Below are positions 46,878-59,435 of a stretch of DNA of 64,000 nt, piece by piece; within the stretch, counting starts at the first letter, position 1; each line of letters starts with the position of its first letter. The notes beneath the pieces are model-generated. The model searched no databases, was not told the DNA's origin, and worked only from the letters and a program-made list of their open reading frames with translations. A program made the position numbers and the translations under genes. Source of the DNA: Candidatus Planktophila sp. (GTDB lineage: Bacteria > Actinomycetota > Actinomycetes > Nanopelagicales > Nanopelagicaceae); assembly GCA_003569185.1 (NCBI GenBank), contig BGOJ01000001.1:376557-440556 (forward strand), given 5' to 3'.

Positions 46878-47477
46878 ATGTTAGTCGTGGCGTTAACCGG
46901 GGGAATCGGTTCTGGAAAATCTACTGTTGGCCAAATATTTGAAGATTTAGGAGCGATAGTTACCGACTCTGATCAACTTGCCAGAGAGGTCGTAGAGCGT
47001 GGAACGACTGGATTTGATCAAATCATTGCCGCATTTGGTGATGAAGTATTAAAAAATGGCGATTTGAATAGAGCGGCTTTAGCAGAGTTAGTTTTCAAAG
47101 ATCCAGCTAAACGTGAGAGGTTAGAGCTAATAACTCATCCTTTGATTAGAAAAGCTTTCGCAAAGATTGTTGAATCAGCCAAAGGTGATTCGATTGTCAT
47201 TAATCAGATTCCGTTATTAGTTGAATCAAAGCATGATTACAAATTTGATCATGTAATAACTGTGTCCGCCGCTGAAGAGGTGAGAATTGAAAGATTGTTA
47301 CAACGGGGCATGAACCTGACTCAAATAAAGCAGCGACTGCAAGCCCAATCTAATGATGTTCAGCGGGAAGAAATTGCGGACTCGATTATAAGAAACGAAG
47401 GTAGTCAGGCCGGATTATTGTCTGAAGTAGAGAAAGTTTGGGAGCTTCTTCAACTTAAAAATAAGAATAAATCATGA
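46878..47477 (+). CDS. coaE: Dephospho-CoA kinase CoaE
   Basis: Last step of coenzyme A synthesis. It has the P-loop [12 protein letters not shown] (about 6-17), [13 protein letters not shown], and [11 protein letters not shown]. At 199 residues it is the stand-alone domain, without the C-terminal GrpB-like fusion found in mycobacteria. It overlaps uvrB by four bases (ATGA). Confidence 0.95.
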   Translation: MLVVALTGGIGSGKSTVGQIFEDLGAIVTDSDQLAREVVERGTTGFDQIIAAFGDEVLKNGDLNRAALAELVFKDPAKRERLELITHPLIRKAFAKIVESAKGDSIVINQIPLLVESKHDYKFDHVITVSAAEEVRIERLLQRGMNLTQIKQRLQAQSNDVQREEIADSIIRNEGSQAGLLSEVEKVWELLQLKNKNKS

Positions 47478-49543
47478 GGCCGATTTCTGATCTAACTCGG
47501 CGAGTCGAGCCTTTTCAGGTTATTAGTGATTATGTACCCGCTGGAGATCAACCTGCCGCGATTGCTGAATTAGTTGCTCGGTTGGCCAAGAAAGAACAAG
47601 ACATAGTTTTGCTGGGAGCAACGGGAACAGGAAAATCAGCAACTACAGCTTGGATGATCGAACAAGTACAGCGACCAACTCTAGTTATTGCTCCAAATAA
47701 AACTTTAGCAGCACAGTTAGCCAATGAATTTAAGGAGCTGCTACCAAATAATGCGGTTGAATATTTTGTTTCATACTATGACTACTACCAGCCAGAGGCA
47801 TATGTTCCGCAAACTGACACATTTATCGAGAAAGACTCATCGGTTAATGATGAGGTTGAACGTTTGAGACACTCTGCGACTAATTCCTTACTTACTAGGC
47901 GAGATGTGATCGTGGTGGCCACGGTTTCTTGTATCTATGGCTTGGGAACACCTCAAGAATACATAGACCGTATGGTGAAATTGAAAATTGGTGATTCTAT
48001 TGATCGAAATACCTTGTTACGTAAATTTGTTGATATTCAATACAAGCGAAATGACATGGCATTTGAACGTGGAACTTTTCGCGTTCGTGGGGACACAATC
48101 GAGATAATTCCTATGTATGAAGAGCTTGCATTGCGAATTGAAATGTTTGGCGATGAAATTGAGAAAATAATGACTCTTCATCCTTTGACTGGAGAAATTG
48201 TCAGGGACGAGACTGAGATGTACGTATTCCCAGCAACTCACTATGCAGCTGGTCCTGAAACGATGGAACGGGCAATTAAAGAGATAGAAGCAGAGCTTGA
48301 GAAACGTGTAGATGAGTTTGAAAGATCTGGAAAATTACTTGAAGCACAGAGAATTAAGATGCGAACCACTTTTGACATAGAAATGATGCGTCAATTGGGT
48401 TTTTGTTCTGGAATAGAAAACTATTCAAGACATTTAGATGGACGAGAGCAAGGCTCGGCACCTAACTGCCTTTTAGATTATTTTCCGGAGGATTTTTTAG
48501 TAGTAATTGATGAGTCTCATGTAACGGTTCCACAAATAGGTGCCATGCACGAAGGTGATGCCGCTCGAAAGCGAACACTGGTGGAGCACGGGTTTAGATT
48601 GCCAAGTGCAATGGACAATCGCCCACTTAAGTTTGCTGAATTCCTTGAAAGATGCGGACAGAAGGTTTATTTGTCAGCCACGCCTGGCAAGTATGAATTG
48701 GAAAAAACCAACAATGATGTTGTAGAACAAGTTATTCGCCCCACGGGATTAGTTGATCCAAAAATCGTTGTAAAACCGATTAAAGGGCAGATCGATGATT
48801 TGATTAAAGAAATTAAGTTACGCGCAGATCGTAATGAGCGAGTTTTAGTGACAACCTTGACTAAAAAAATGTCGGAAGAGCTCACCGACTACATGCTAGG
48901 CCTGGGCGTTAAGGTGAGATATTTACATTCAGAGGTTGATACTTTGAGAAGAGTTGAGTTGCTCAGAGAACTAAGAACTGGTGAATATGATGTTCTAATC
49001 GGTATCAATCTTCTACGTGAAGGTCTTGATTTACCCGAAGTATCCTTGGTTGCAATTTTAGATGCCGATAAAGAAGGGTTTCTAAGATCAACAACATCTC
49101 TTATTCAAACTATCGGTCGCGCTGCTCGAAATGTTTCTGGTGAAGTACATATGTATGCTGACAATATGACTAAATCAATGACTAATGCCATTGATGAAAC
49201 CAATAGGCGCCGAGCTAAACAGGTTGCGTATAACAAGGAACACGGAATTGATCCAACCCCGTTACGCAAGAAAATTGCTGACATCACAGATTTAATCGCA
49301 AAAGAGGCGGATGACACAGATGATTTGGCCGCCAAAACAAAGAAAATCGGATTTACTAGTGGGGTTCATAGTAAGAATGCGCACTCACTGCCACGCCAAG
49401 AACTAGTGGCATTGATCGAATCACTTACTGATCAAATGAGATTGGCAGCGTCGGAGTTAAGTTTCGAATTAGCGGCAAGATTAAGGGATGAGATTAGAGA
49501 ATTGAAGAGAGAGTTAAAAGGAATGCAGGAGGCGGGTAACTGA
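47474..49543 (+). CDS. uvrB: Excinuclease ABC subunit B UvrB
   Basis: 689-residue helicase-like damage verifier of nucleotide excision repair. The Walker A motif is GATGTGKS (48-55), the beta-hairpin region is [13 protein letters not shown] (about 100-112), and [23 protein letters not shown] and the C-terminal UVR domain (about 648-682), which docks UvrC, are present. The stop shares one base with the uvrA start. Confidence 0.98.
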   Translation: MRPISDLTRRVEPFQVISDYVPAGDQPAAIAELVARLAKKEQDIVLLGATGTGKSATTAWMIEQVQRPTLVIAPNKTLAAQLANEFKELLPNNAVEYFVSYYDYYQPEAYVPQTDTFIEKDSSVNDEVERLRHSATNSLLTRRDVIVVATVSCIYGLGTPQEYIDRMVKLKIGDSIDRNTLLRKFVDIQYKRNDMAFERGTFRVRGDTIEIIPMYEELALRIEMFGDEIEKIMTLHPLTGEIVRDETEMYVFPATHYAAGPETMERAIKEIEAELEKRVDEFERSGKLLEAQRIKMRTTFDIEMMRQLGFCSGIENYSRHLDGREQGSAPNCLLDYFPEDFLVVIDESHVTVPQIGAMHEGDAARKRTLVEHGFRLPSAMDNRPLKFAEFLERCGQKVYLSATPGKYELEKTNNDVVEQVIRPTGLVDPKIVVKPIKGQIDDLIKEIKLRADRNERVLVTTLTKKMSEELTDYMLGLGVKVRYLHSEVDTLRRVELLRELRTGEYDVLIGINLLREGLDLPEVSLVAILDADKEGFLRSTTSLIQTIGRAARNVSGEVHMYADNMTKSMTNAIDETNRRRAKQVAYNKEHGIDPTPLRKKIADITDLIAKEADDTDDLAAKTKKIGFTSGVHSKNAHSLPRQELVALIESLTDQMRLAASELSFELAARLRDEIRELKRELKGMQEAGN

Positions 49544-52383
49544 TGAACGATCGCTTGATAGTTCGTGGTGCCCGTGAACATAACTTAAAAGATGTTTCGC
49601 TAGATATGCCGCGTAATTCGCTGATAGTTTTTACAGGGTTATCTGGATCAGGGAAATCATCTTTAGCCTTTGACACTATATTTGCAGAAGGACAACGCAG
49701 ATACGTTGAATCACTTTCAGCTTATGCCCGACAATTTTTGGGGCAGATGGATAAGCCAGATGTAGATTTTATTGAGGGGTTATCACCTGCAGTATCGATT
49801 GATCAAAAATCCACCAATAGAAACCCTAGATCTACAGTTGGAACTATTACTGAAGTTTATGACTATCTAAGATTACTTTTTGCTAGGGCGGGTAAACCTC
49901 ACTGCCCAAAGTGCGGTAAAGCAATTGCCAAACAAACACCTCAAAATATTGTTGACCAAATTCTGCAGATGCAAGAAGGCCTTAAATTTCAAGTTTTGGC
50001 TCCTGTTATTCGTGCCCGAAAAGGTGAATTCTTAGATCTTTTTAAAGATTTTATTACGCAAGGCTATTCTCGAGTCAGAGTTGATGGCACTACTTATCAA
50101 ATAGCTGAAGTACCTAAACTTAAAAAACAAGAGAAGCACACAATTGAAGTTGTGGTTGACCGCCTAAGCGTGAAAGTGGAAAGCAAGTCTCGTATCACTG
50201 ACTCAATTGAAACGGCATTAAAGCTTGCAAGTGGATTAGTGATTCTAGATTTTGTTGATGCGAAGAAAGGCTCTCCTGACAAGGAAAAATCCTTTAGCGA
50301 ACATATGGCTTGTCATGAATGTGAGATATCTTTCGAAGAGTTAGAACCAAGATCATTTTCGTTCAATTCGCCATTTGGGGCGTGTCCAGAGTGCACAGGT
50401 ATCGGAACAAAACTTGAAGTTGATGAACAATTATTAATTCCTGATGATTCTATTTCGATTTATGATGGCGCTATAGCTCCTTGGTCGGGAGGGCAATCCG
50501 CTGAGTACTTCTTAAGATTATTGGAGGGGCTGGCCGGGGATCTTAAGTTTTCACTTAATGTACCTTGGAAGAAACTCTCTCCTAAGAGTAAAGACGCAAT
50601 ATTGCATGGCTGGGATTATGAAGTGCATGTTAAATACAAGAATCGTTATGGCCGAGTTAGGAATTACTCAACTGGCTTCGAAGGAGTTATTCCATTCATA
50701 CATCGTCGTCATGCTGAAACAGATAGTGATTACAGTCGCGATAAATATGAAGCTTATATGCGTGAAACTCCCTGCCCTGCTTGCAAGGGAAGTAGATTGA
50801 AACCTGAAGTACTTGCCGTCACATTAGGTGGTAAAAATATTGCGCAAATCTGTGAATACTCAATAGCTGAATGTGCTGTTTTTCTGAAAGATATTTCCCT
50901 CTCTGCTCGTGAGAAAAAGATCGCTGAACGAGTTCTTAAAGAAGTACATGCGCGCTTAGGGTTTTTGCTAGATGTTGGTTTAGATTATTTATCACTAGCC
51001 AGACCAGCTGCAACATTATCTGGCGGTGAAGCCCAACGAATCCGGCTTGCAACACAAATTGGCTCGGGTTTAACCGGAGTTTTATACGTGCTTGATGAAC
51101 CAAGCATCGGACTGCATCAACGTGATAATCGAAAGTTAATTGAAACTTTGACCAGATTGCGAGATTTGGGAAATACTCTAATTGTTGTTGAACATGACGA
51201 AGACACAATCCGAACTGCAGATTGGATCGTAGATATAGGTCCGGGCGCTGGCGAACACGGTGGCAGAGTGGTTTCATCTGGAAGTTATGAAGATCTGATT
51301 GCCAGCAAGGAATCTATTACGGGTGCTTACTTATCAGGTAAGTCAGTTATTGCAATTCCTAAAAAACGCAGAGATATTGATCCAAAAAAGTCATTAACTA
51401 TAAAAGATGCAAAAGAAAACAACCTCCAAAATATTGATGTCACCTTCCCATTAGCTGCATTTGTTGCTGTTACTGGCGTTAGCGGATCAGGTAAATCAAC
51501 TTTGGTTAACGATATTTTGTACTCCGTCTTAGCAAACAAATTGAATGGAGCAAGAATTGTTCCAGGCCGCCACAGAACCATCACAGGTGTTGATCAGTTA
51601 GATAAAGTAGTTCATGTAGATCAATCTCCAATTGGCCGAACACCACGATCTAACCCAGCTACTTACACAGGTGTGTTTGACAAGGTTCGAGCTTTATTTG
51701 CGGAAACTAGTGAGGCGAAAGTTAGAGGCTACCAACAGGGTCGTTTTTCCTTCAATGTTAAAGGCGGTCGGTGCGAAAACTGCTCAGGAGATGGAACCAT
51801 CACGATTGAGATGAATTTCCTCCCAGATGTTTATGTTCCTTGCGAGGTGTGTCATGGTGCGAGGTATAACCGTGAAACTTTGGAGGTTCACTACAAAGGC
51901 AAAACTATTGCGCAAGTTTTAGATATGCCCATTGAAGAAGCAACTAAATTCTTTGAATCAGTCCCAGCTATAGCGAGATTTCTAACAACTTTGTGCGATG
52001 TGGGTCTTGGATATGTCAGATTGGGTCAGTCTGCGCCAACACTGTCTGGCGGGGAGGCTCAGCGCGTAAAGCTGGCAACAGAGTTACAGCGCCGCTCTAC
52101 TGGTCGAACTATTTACGTACTTGATGAACCAACTACTGGTTTACATTTTGAAGACGTACGAAAACTTCTCTTAGTATTAAATCGATTGGTGGATACCGGT
52201 AATACGGTAATTGTAATTGAACACAATTTAGATGTTATCAAGTGTGCTGATTGGGTTATAGATCTTGGGCCAGAAGGTGGCTCTGGTGGTGGCTTGGTAG
52301 TAGCCGAAGGACGTCCAGAAGATATTGTTAAAAATCAGAAGAGTTATACCGGAAAGTTTCTAGCTAGCGCGCTTAAGAAGTAG
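49543..52383 (+). CDS. uvrA: Excinuclease ABC subunit A UvrA
   Basis: 946-residue DNA damage sensor with two ABC ATPase modules: Walker A motifs [12 protein letters not shown] and [11 protein letters not shown], two LSGGEAQR signatures, and zinc-binding cysteines in [32 protein letters not shown] and CEVCHG. The length is standard. uvrB-uvrA-uvrC are adjacent and consecutive here, so the whole incision complex may be transcribed together. Confidence 0.98.
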   Translation: MNDRLIVRGAREHNLKDVSLDMPRNSLIVFTGLSGSGKSSLAFDTIFAEGQRRYVESLSAYARQFLGQMDKPDVDFIEGLSPAVSIDQKSTNRNPRSTVGTITEVYDYLRLLFARAGKPHCPKCGKAIAKQTPQNIVDQILQMQEGLKFQVLAPVIRARKGEFLDLFKDFITQGYSRVRVDGTTYQIAEVPKLKKQEKHTIEVVVDRLSVKVESKSRITDSIETALKLASGLVILDFVDAKKGSPDKEKSFSEHMACHECEISFEELEPRSFSFNSPFGACPECTGIGTKLEVDEQLLIPDDSISIYDGAIAPWSGGQSAEYFLRLLEGLAGDLKFSLNVPWKKLSPKSKDAILHGWDYEVHVKYKNRYGRVRNYSTGFEGVIPFIHRRHAETDSDYSRDKYEAYMRETPCPACKGSRLKPEVLAVTLGGKNIAQICEYSIAECAVFLKDISLSAREKKIAERVLKEVHARLGFLLDVGLDYLSLARPAATLSGGEAQRIRLATQIGSGLTGVLYVLDEPSIGLHQRDNRKLIETLTRLRDLGNTLIVVEHDEDTIRTADWIVDIGPGAGEHGGRVVSSGSYEDLIASKESITGAYLSGKSVIAIPKKRRDIDPKKSLTIKDAKENNLQNIDVTFPLAAFVAVTGVSGSGKSTLVNDILYSVLANKLNGARIVPGRHRTITGVDQLDKVVHVDQSPIGRTPRSNPATYTGVFDKVRALFAETSEAKVRGYQQGRFSFNVKGGRCENCSGDGTITIEMNFLPDVYVPCEVCHGARYNRETLEVHYKGKTIAQVLDMPIEEATKFFESVPAIARFLTTLCDVGLGYVRLGQSAPTLSGGEAQRVKLATELQRRSTGRTIYVLDEPTTGLHFEDVRKLLLVLNRLVDTGNTVIVIEHNLDVIKCADWVIDLGPEGGSGGGLVVAEGRPEDIVKNQKSYTGKFLASALKK

Positions 52384-52386
52384 CTT

Positions 52387-54300
52387 ATGAATGATCCAAA
52401 AAGTTATCGCCCAACTAACCTACCCAGTGATCCTGGCGTGTATCGATTTTTCGATAAGGATGACAAAGTCATTTATGTTGGTAAAGCCAAGAATATAAAG
52501 AATCGACTTAACTCCTACTTTGGCAGCAATTTGCAAATCAAAACTCGGAAAATGGTGAAAACTGCAGTCCGGGTTGATTGGACAGTGGTTAACTCTGAGG
52601 TGGAAGCTCTTCAGTTAGAATTCACTTGGATTAAGCAATACAGCCCAGATTTTAACGTTCAATTCAAAGATGATAAGTCTTATCCCTACCTTGCGATTGA
52701 TACAGGTTCTCAATTTCCAAGATTGTTTATTTCTCGTTCAAAGAAAATACCTGGAGTTAAATACTTTGGTCCGTATTCGCATGCATGGGCATTAAGAAGC
52801 ACCTTTGAAACTTTGATAAAGATTTATCCTGTTCGAACCTGTACTGAATCAAATTTTCAATCCGCTAAACGCAATAAGCGTCAGTGCCTGCTTGGTGATA
52901 TTGGAAGATGTGCTGCCCCTTGCGTTGAGTGGGTTAGCGAAAAAGATCATAAAACCTTGGCTAATAACCTAGTTACTTTCCTGGAGAAATCACCAGAAGA
53001 GATATCACTCAGAGTTGAAAAAGAGATGCAGGCTGCTTCTGAGGCACAAGAGTATGAAAAGGCGGCTAAATTAAGAGATCAACTGGAAGCTATAAACAAA
53101 GCTTTTGAATCAACAGATAGATTCCTAAATGAAAAATTGGATGCTGATGTGCTGGCAATTCACGAAGAGATTACGCATGCTGCGCTTTCTCAATTTATTG
53201 TAACTGCTGGTCGAATAACTGGTTCGAGATCATGGATTATTGATCGAAGCAACCTATTGGAAGATGAATCAATTATCGCTGCAACCGTTGGAAAAATCTA
53301 TGCCGAAAGCGCACCACCTGCAGAGATTCTTGTAGATAACTTGCCATCAGATTCAAAACTTTTAGAGGAGTGGTTGGGCACTAAACGAGGTAAAAATGTT
53401 GCAATTACTCAACCATTGCGAGGTGAAAAATTTGATTTAGTACAGATGGTCAAGCGCAATGCTAATCAAGCTCTGATTCAATATTTGAGTAAACGGGCTA
53501 ACGATGCCGGAGTAAGTGGGAGCGCGCTAGCGCAGATTGCCGAACAACTTGAATTAGCCGAATTACCTTTACGAATTGAATGCTTTGACATATCAAATAT
53601 TCAAGGAACTAGCATGGTGGCATCAATGGTTGTATTTGAGGACGGTCAACCTAAAAAGAGTGATTATCGAAGATTTTCCATCTCTGATGATTCAGAATTT
53701 GATGACACACGAGCTATGCATCATGTAATCACACGTAGATTTAAGCGTTACTTAGAAGAGAAAGATATTGATATCTCTGAGGCAACTGCTGCCGGTGGAA
53801 GCAGACCCAAATTTGCATATCCGCCCCAGTTAGTTGTTGTAGATGGTGGCAAAGGCCAGGTGAATGCTGCCGCTAAAGCACTCTCTGAGTTAGGCATAAC
53901 TGATGTTGCCTTATGCGGATTAGCTAAAAGATTAGAAGAGGTTTGGTTACCTCACAATAGCGAACCAATAATTTTTCCAAGACATAGCGAGGCTCTCTAC
54001 CTACTCCAAAAAGTTCGAGATGAGGCTCATAGATTTGCGATTAATTTTCATAGAAGCAAAAGATCAAAAGTTATGCTGGAATCTTTGCTGGATGAAATTT
54101 CAGGATTGGGTGAAATTCGCAGAAAATCACTACTAACTCATTTCGGATCAGTAAGTGCTTTAAGAGCTGCCAGCAAACAGGAAATTGCTAATGTGCCTGG
54201 CATTGGCGAAAAAATGGCAAATACAATCTATGAACAATTAGCTATTCGCCCGATTTCTAGCAAAGTAGATGTTCAAACCGGTGAAATTTTAGATGCTTGA
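52387..54300 (+). CDS. uvrC: Excinuclease ABC subunit C UvrC
   Basis: 637-residue dual nuclease. The N-terminal GIY-YIG domain reads GVYRF and VIYVGKAKNIKNRL (about 18-42), then CxxR-type cysteines (CLLGDIGRCAAPC), a UVR domain (about 205-240), the RNase H-like 5' nuclease domain (CFDISNIQGTSMVAS, VVDGGKGQVNAA), and C-terminal helix-hairpin-helix repeats. It starts three bases after uvrA. Confidence 0.97.
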   Translation: MNDPKSYRPTNLPSDPGVYRFFDKDDKVIYVGKAKNIKNRLNSYFGSNLQIKTRKMVKTAVRVDWTVVNSEVEALQLEFTWIKQYSPDFNVQFKDDKSYPYLAIDTGSQFPRLFISRSKKIPGVKYFGPYSHAWALRSTFETLIKIYPVRTCTESNFQSAKRNKRQCLLGDIGRCAAPCVEWVSEKDHKTLANNLVTFLEKSPEEISLRVEKEMQAASEAQEYEKAAKLRDQLEAINKAFESTDRFLNEKLDADVLAIHEEITHAALSQFIVTAGRITGSRSWIIDRSNLLEDESIIAATVGKIYAESAPPAEILVDNLPSDSKLLEEWLGTKRGKNVAITQPLRGEKFDLVQMVKRNANQALIQYLSKRANDAGVSGSALAQIAEQLELAELPLRIECFDISNIQGTSMVASMVVFEDGQPKKSDYRRFSISDDSEFDDTRAMHHVITRRFKRYLEEKDIDISEATAAGGSRPKFAYPPQLVVVDGGKGQVNAAAKALSELGITDVALCGLAKRLEEVWLPHNSEPIIFPRHSEALYLLQKVRDEAHRFAINFHRSKRSKVMLESLLDEISGLGEIRRKSLLTHFGSVSALRAASKQEIANVPGIGEKMANTIYEQLAIRPISSKVDVQTGEILDA

Positions 54301-54321
54301 CACATGTAGCAAGATATTGCC

Positions 54322-55200
54322 ATGAAAGGCGATACTGAGATTTTAGTTATTACTGGCATGAGTGGTGCTGGTAGATCAACTGTTGCTCACACCTTAGAGG
54401 ATCTGGGTTGGTATGTCGTTGATAATTTGCCTCCCGCGCTGCTTGGAAATTTGATTGATTTAGTTAATGTTTCAGTAAAAAAAGTTGCCGTAGTGATCGA
54501 TGTTCGTGGCCGTGCTTTTTTTGACGATTTAACAAAATCTTTAGCTGAGTTGGCTGATCAAGGTGTTTCTAGAAAGATCTTGTTTGTAGATGCAGCAGAT
54601 GATGCGTTAGTTCGTCGCTTTGAATCAACTAGAAGGCCCCACCCGCTACAAGGTGCTGAACGAATCCTCGATGGTATTGCCAAAGAGCGCGAGCGTCTTC
54701 GAGAAGTGAGAGATTCAGCAGATATAGTTATTGATTCATCAGCACTAAATATTCATCAGTTGGAAAAGAAGATCAATGATTACTTCCATGAAGAATCAGA
54801 ATCCGATCTAAGAGTCAACATACTTTCATTCGGTTATAAATATGGCATTCCAGTGGATGCAGATTTAGTGATGGACTGCAGATTCATAGCCAATCCGCAT
54901 TGGATTCCTGAATTACGACCACTAACTGGCAAAGATAAAGCGGTTAGCGATGAAGTTTTGAAAAGTGCGAATGTGCAAGAGTTTCTAGAGCGGTATCAAT
55001 CTTTATTTGAAACGATGGCATTAGGTTTTATCTCAGAAGGTAGAAAATTCTTAACCTTAGCGATTGGCTGTACTGGAGGTAAACACAGATCAGTAGCGAT
55101 TACAGAAGAGTTAGTTTCTAAACTTTCAAAAGGTAAAGACCTTTCTAAATATAGAATTGAGACGCACGCCATTCATCGAGATTTGGGTCGAGAAATTTAG
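54322..55200 (+). CDS. rapZ: RapZ/YvcJ-family nucleotide-binding protein
   Basis: 292 residues with P-loop TGMSGAGRST near the N-terminus (the Arg in place of Lys is usual in actinobacteria), DNLPPAL, and a C-terminal domain with SFGYKYGIPVDADLVMDCRF and IGCTGGKHRSVA. E. coli RapZ is an RNA adaptor for a small RNA; the function in Gram-positives is unclear. It forms the conserved trio with yvcK and whiA. Confidence 0.93.
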   Translation: MKGDTEILVITGMSGAGRSTVAHTLEDLGWYVVDNLPPALLGNLIDLVNVSVKKVAVVIDVRGRAFFDDLTKSLAELADQGVSRKILFVDAADDALVRRFESTRRPHPLQGAERILDGIAKERERLREVRDSADIVIDSSALNIHQLEKKINDYFHEESESDLRVNILSFGYKYGIPVDADLVMDCRFIANPHWIPELRPLTGKDKAVSDEVLKSANVQEFLERYQSLFETMALGFISEGRKFLTLAIGCTGGKHRSVAITEELVSKLSKGKDLSKYRIETHAIHRDLGREI

Positions 55201-56133
55201 ATGAGTTTAAATCCTAAAGTTGTCTGCCTGGGTGGTGGTCATGGATTAGCCGCCACCTTGGCAGCGATGCGTAACTTAACAACTCAAGTGACGGCAGTTG
55301 TGACAGTTGCTGATAATGGTGGATCTTCGGGAAGATTGCGTGAAGAGTTCAATTCATTACCGCCAGGTGATTTGCGAATGGCTTTAGCAGCACTTTGTGC
55401 CGATGATGAATGGGGCCGAAGTTGGGCCGAAATAATGCAATACCGATTTACCAGTTCAGGACAGATGGATAATCATGCAGTTGGAAATCTTCTACTAACT
55501 GCGCTTTGGGATCGAGATCATGATCCAGTTAAAGGGCTTGAACGAGTTGGCCAATTGCTTAAAGTTGTTGGCAGGGTTTTGCCAATGGCACTTGAACCAT
55601 TGGATATAGAAGGGGAGTTTACAAATAATCAAAAAACCACCTCGGTTAGAGGACAGGTTGAAGTAGCAGCTGCAACAGGAAAAGTAAGCGAACTTAGATT
55701 GATTCCAAATAAACCGAAGGCAACTCCTCAGGTTCTAACCGCCTTAGCTGATGCTGATTGGATAACTTTTGGACCAGGTTCCTGGTTATCAAGTGTGATG
55801 CCACATTTTCTATTGGCAGAGCAAGCGGCTCAAATACAGGCAAGTTCTGCTAAAAAAATTATGATATTTAATCTTCCTGACAAAACTACTTCAGATGAAT
55901 TTGCAGGATTTTCTCTAGAGGCTCATTTGCAATTGGTATTAGATCATCTGCCTAATCTAAAAATTGATGTAGCGTTAATTGATAAATCAGTTGATGGCAA
56001 AGAACCCCGCTTTGTTGATCTAGTTGAAAGGTGTGATGGCAAGGTTGTCGCATTTGACCTAGCAGATGCCAAGCAAAATTTCCACCATGATAGAGAGAAA
56101 TTAATTTCCGCTTTCACCCACATTTTTGGGTAA
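55201..56133 (+). CDS. yvcK: YvcK/CofD-like gluconeogenesis factor
   Basis: 310-residue CofD-like Rossmann protein with CLGGGHGLAATL (about 9-20), VTVADNGGSSGRLREEF, PPGDLRMALAAL and GPGSWLSSVMPHFLL. YvcK proteins bind UDP-GlcNAc and link cell wall precursor supply to central carbon flow. It starts on the base after the rapZ stop. Confidence 0.93.
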   Translation: MSLNPKVVCLGGGHGLAATLAAMRNLTTQVTAVVTVADNGGSSGRLREEFNSLPPGDLRMALAALCADDEWGRSWAEIMQYRFTSSGQMDNHAVGNLLLTALWDRDHDPVKGLERVGQLLKVVGRVLPMALEPLDIEGEFTNNQKTTSVRGQVEVAAATGKVSELRLIPNKPKATPQVLTALADADWITFGPGSWLSSVMPHFLLAEQAAQIQASSAKKIMIFNLPDKTTSDEFAGFSLEAHLQLVLDHLPNLKIDVALIDKSVDGKEPRFVDLVERCDGKVVAFDLADAKQNFHHDREKLISAFTHIFG

Positions 56134-56174
56134 TACCTGCTTAGATAACCCCATCAATATTTGAAGGAGTAAAA

Positions 56175-57152
56175 ATGGCAATGACAGAAGCAGTTAAAGA
56201 CGAGTTAGGTCGACTCTCTATAACTAAACCATGTTGCCGCAAAGCTGAAGTTTCTGCCCTACTTAGATTTGCCGGCGGACTACACATTGCAGCTGGAAAG
56301 ATTATTATCGAAGTAGAACTAGATACTGCGCAAAGTGCTCGTAGATTACGAAAAGATATTGCAGAAGTATTTGGTCATGAGAGCGAATTATCTGTAGTTT
56401 CCTCAAGTGGTATTCGTAAAGGTAGCCGCTATATTGTTCGTGTTCTGGCAGATGGTGACGCGCTTGCTCGCCAGACTGGATTAGTAGATGCGAACAATCG
56501 ACCAATTCGGGGTTTACCTCCACAAGTAGTATCAGCTGCAATTTGTGATTCAGAAGCTGCATGGCGTGGAGCGTTTTTAGCGCATGGTTCACTCACCGAA
56601 CCTGGCAGATCATCGGCTTTAGAGATTACTTGTCCTGGACCAGAGGCAGCATTGGCTTTGGTTGGCGCTGCTAGAAGGTTGGGAATAACAGCCAAAGCTC
56701 GTGAAGTAAGAAGTGTTGATCGAGTAGTGATTAGAGATGGCGATGCGATTGGCGCACTGTTAACAAGACTGGGTGCACATGAAACAGTATTGGCTTGGGA
56801 AGAGCGCAGAATGAGAAGAGAGGTACGCGCAACTGCTAATAGATTGGCTAATTTTGATGATGCAAATTTACGTCGTTCAGCTAGAGCAGCAGTGGCTGCC
56901 TCTGCAAGAGTTCAGCGAGCAATGGAAATTCTTGGAGCTGAAATTCCAGAGCATCTGAAAGAGGCAGGGGAACTTAGAGTTAATCATGGCCAAGCAAGTC
57001 TTGAAGAACTTGGTTCACTAGCAACACCGCCAATGACTAAGGATGCAATTGCTGGGCGTATTAGGAGATTGCTTGCGATGGCAGATAAGAGGGCTCGGGA
57101 ATTAGGCGTTCCAGATACAGAAGCAAGTATTAGCCCTGATTTATTGAATTAA
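56175..57152 (+). CDS. whiA: Sporulation/division regulator WhiA
   Basis: 325-residue transcription factor with an N-terminal LAGLIDADG-derived domain and a C-terminal helix-turn-helix region (about 280-320, [24 protein letters not shown]). In Streptomyces it controls ftsZ and other division genes; in non-sporulating relatives its targets are less clear. Unlike many genes in this window it has a clear GAAGGAG ribosome-binding site. It immediately precedes the glycolytic gap-pgk-tpiA set, the standard actinobacterial order. Confidence 0.95.
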   Translation: MAMTEAVKDELGRLSITKPCCRKAEVSALLRFAGGLHIAAGKIIIEVELDTAQSARRLRKDIAEVFGHESELSVVSSSGIRKGSRYIVRVLADGDALARQTGLVDANNRPIRGLPPQVVSAAICDSEAAWRGAFLAHGSLTEPGRSSALEITCPGPEAALALVGAARRLGITAKAREVRSVDRVVIRDGDAIGALLTRLGAHETVLAWEERRMRREVRATANRLANFDDANLRRSARAAVAASARVQRAMEILGAEIPEHLKEAGELRVNHGQASLEELGSLATPPMTKDAIAGRIRRLLAMADKRARELGVPDTEASISPDLLN

Positions 57153-57166
57153 CCTCAATAGCAAAA

Positions 57167-57175
57167 TGGTAAGAT
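57167..57175 (+). promoter_or_regulatory. Extended -10 promoter candidate for gap
   Basis: TGGTAAGAT is an extended -10 element (TGn plus TAAGAT) without a clear -35 match. It gives a leader of about 55 bases with a GAGGAAA ribosome-binding site before the gap ATG. Confidence 0.4.
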
Positions 57176-57210
57176 TTACCTATCTCACAAAGTAGTGAAT
57201 TTCATTATGA

Positions 57211-58238
<1,028 letters not shown>

Positions 58239-58243
58239 ATTAG

Positions 58244-59428
58244 ATGGGGATAAAAACTCTTTCAGATCTAACACTGCAAAATAAAAGAGTTCTGCTGCGT
58301 TGTGATTTAAATGTGCCAATCAAAGATGGCGTTATAACTGATGAGGGTCGAATTGTTGCTTCGCTGGGAACTATCAGGAAGCTACTAGATGCTAAATGTT
58401 CGATAATTGTTGTAGCCCATCTTGGTCGACCTAAAGGGGAGGCATCCAAAAATTTATCGCTGGCTCCAATTGCAAAACGATTAGGTGAATTATTAAATAC
58501 AGAGGTTGAGTTTTCTGGTGAGATAACTGGCCAAATAAATCGGGCTCACTCTTTAAAAGCAGGGCAGATTCTGGTGCTCGAAAATATACGATTTATCTCT
58601 GCAGAAACGAGCAAGGATGAGCAAGAGCGAAATCTGCTTGCGAAGGAATTATCAACATACGCCGATGTCTATGTTGGTGATGGATTTGGAGCAGTTCACA
58701 GAAAACATGCCTCTGTTTACGAACTTGCAAAATTAATGCCACATGCTGCAGGAGATTTAATTTCATCAGAGGTAGCAGTCTTAGAAAAACTTACGGTAAA
58801 TCCTGAACGGCCTTATGGTGTCGTTCTTGGTGGAGCAAAGGTTTCAGACAAAATTGGCGTTATTTCTAACTTACTAAATAAAGTAAATGTAATCGCAATT
58901 GGCGGTGGTATGGTGTTTACATTTCTAGCAGCCCAGAATAAGCAAATTGGAAAATCTCTTGTTGAGATCGATTTAATTCCAACTGTAAAAGAGCTCATAA
59001 ATAGAGCTGAACAACTTGGCGTTAAGTTGATTCTTCCTACAGACATCGTGGTTGCAAAAGAGTTCTCTGAATCCTCACAGCCAACAATTGTGTCGGCGGA
59101 CGAGATTCCTGATGATCAAATGGGATTAGATATTGGCCCGGAAAGTGCTAAACAATTTGCCCAAGAGATTGTTAAATGTAAAACTGTATTTTGGAATGGG
59201 CCGATGGGAGTTTTTGAATTCCCAAATTTTGCTCACGGAACCAAGATTGTGGCCCAATCTTTAACTCAAGTACAAGGCATATCCGTTGTCGGCGGGGGAG
59301 ACTCAGCCGCCGCTGTTCGTAAACTAGGATTTGATGATTCGCAGTTTGGATATATTTCAACAGGTGGTGGCGCATCTCTTGAATATCTAGAAGGTAAAGA
59401 ACTACCAGGGCTTGTAGCCCTAAGTTAG
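58244..59428 (+). CDS. pgk: Phosphoglycerate kinase
   Basis: 394 residues. The N-terminal substrate domain has [10 protein letters not shown] and HLGRPKGE; the C-terminal nucleotide domain has [21 protein letters not shown] and VGGGDSAAA. It starts five bases after gap and ends seven before tpiA, consistent with one glycolytic operon. Confidence 0.97.
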   Translation: MGIKTLSDLTLQNKRVLLRCDLNVPIKDGVITDEGRIVASLGTIRKLLDAKCSIIVVAHLGRPKGEASKNLSLAPIAKRLGELLNTEVEFSGEITGQINRAHSLKAGQILVLENIRFISAETSKDEQERNLLAKELSTYADVYVGDGFGAVHRKHASVYELAKLMPHAAGDLISSEVAVLEKLTVNPERPYGVVLGGAKVSDKIGVISNLLNKVNVIAIGGGMVFTFLAAQNKQIGKSLVEIDLIPTVKELINRAEQLGVKLILPTDIVVAKEFSESSQPTIVSADEIPDDQMGLDIGPESAKQFAQEIVKCKTVFWNGPMGVFEFPNFAHGTKIVAQSLTQVQGISVVGGGDSAAAVRKLGFDDSQFGYISTGGGASLEYLEGKELPGLVALS

Positions 59429-59435
59429 GAAAAAG

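Noticed and set aside
54297..54321. Promoter for rapZ from a perfect TTGACA at 54297-54302
   Set aside because: A -10 element at 16-18 bases would lie in the rapZ coding start, and the only TANNNT-like hexamer is too close. The hexamer overlaps the uvrC stop and is probably chance.
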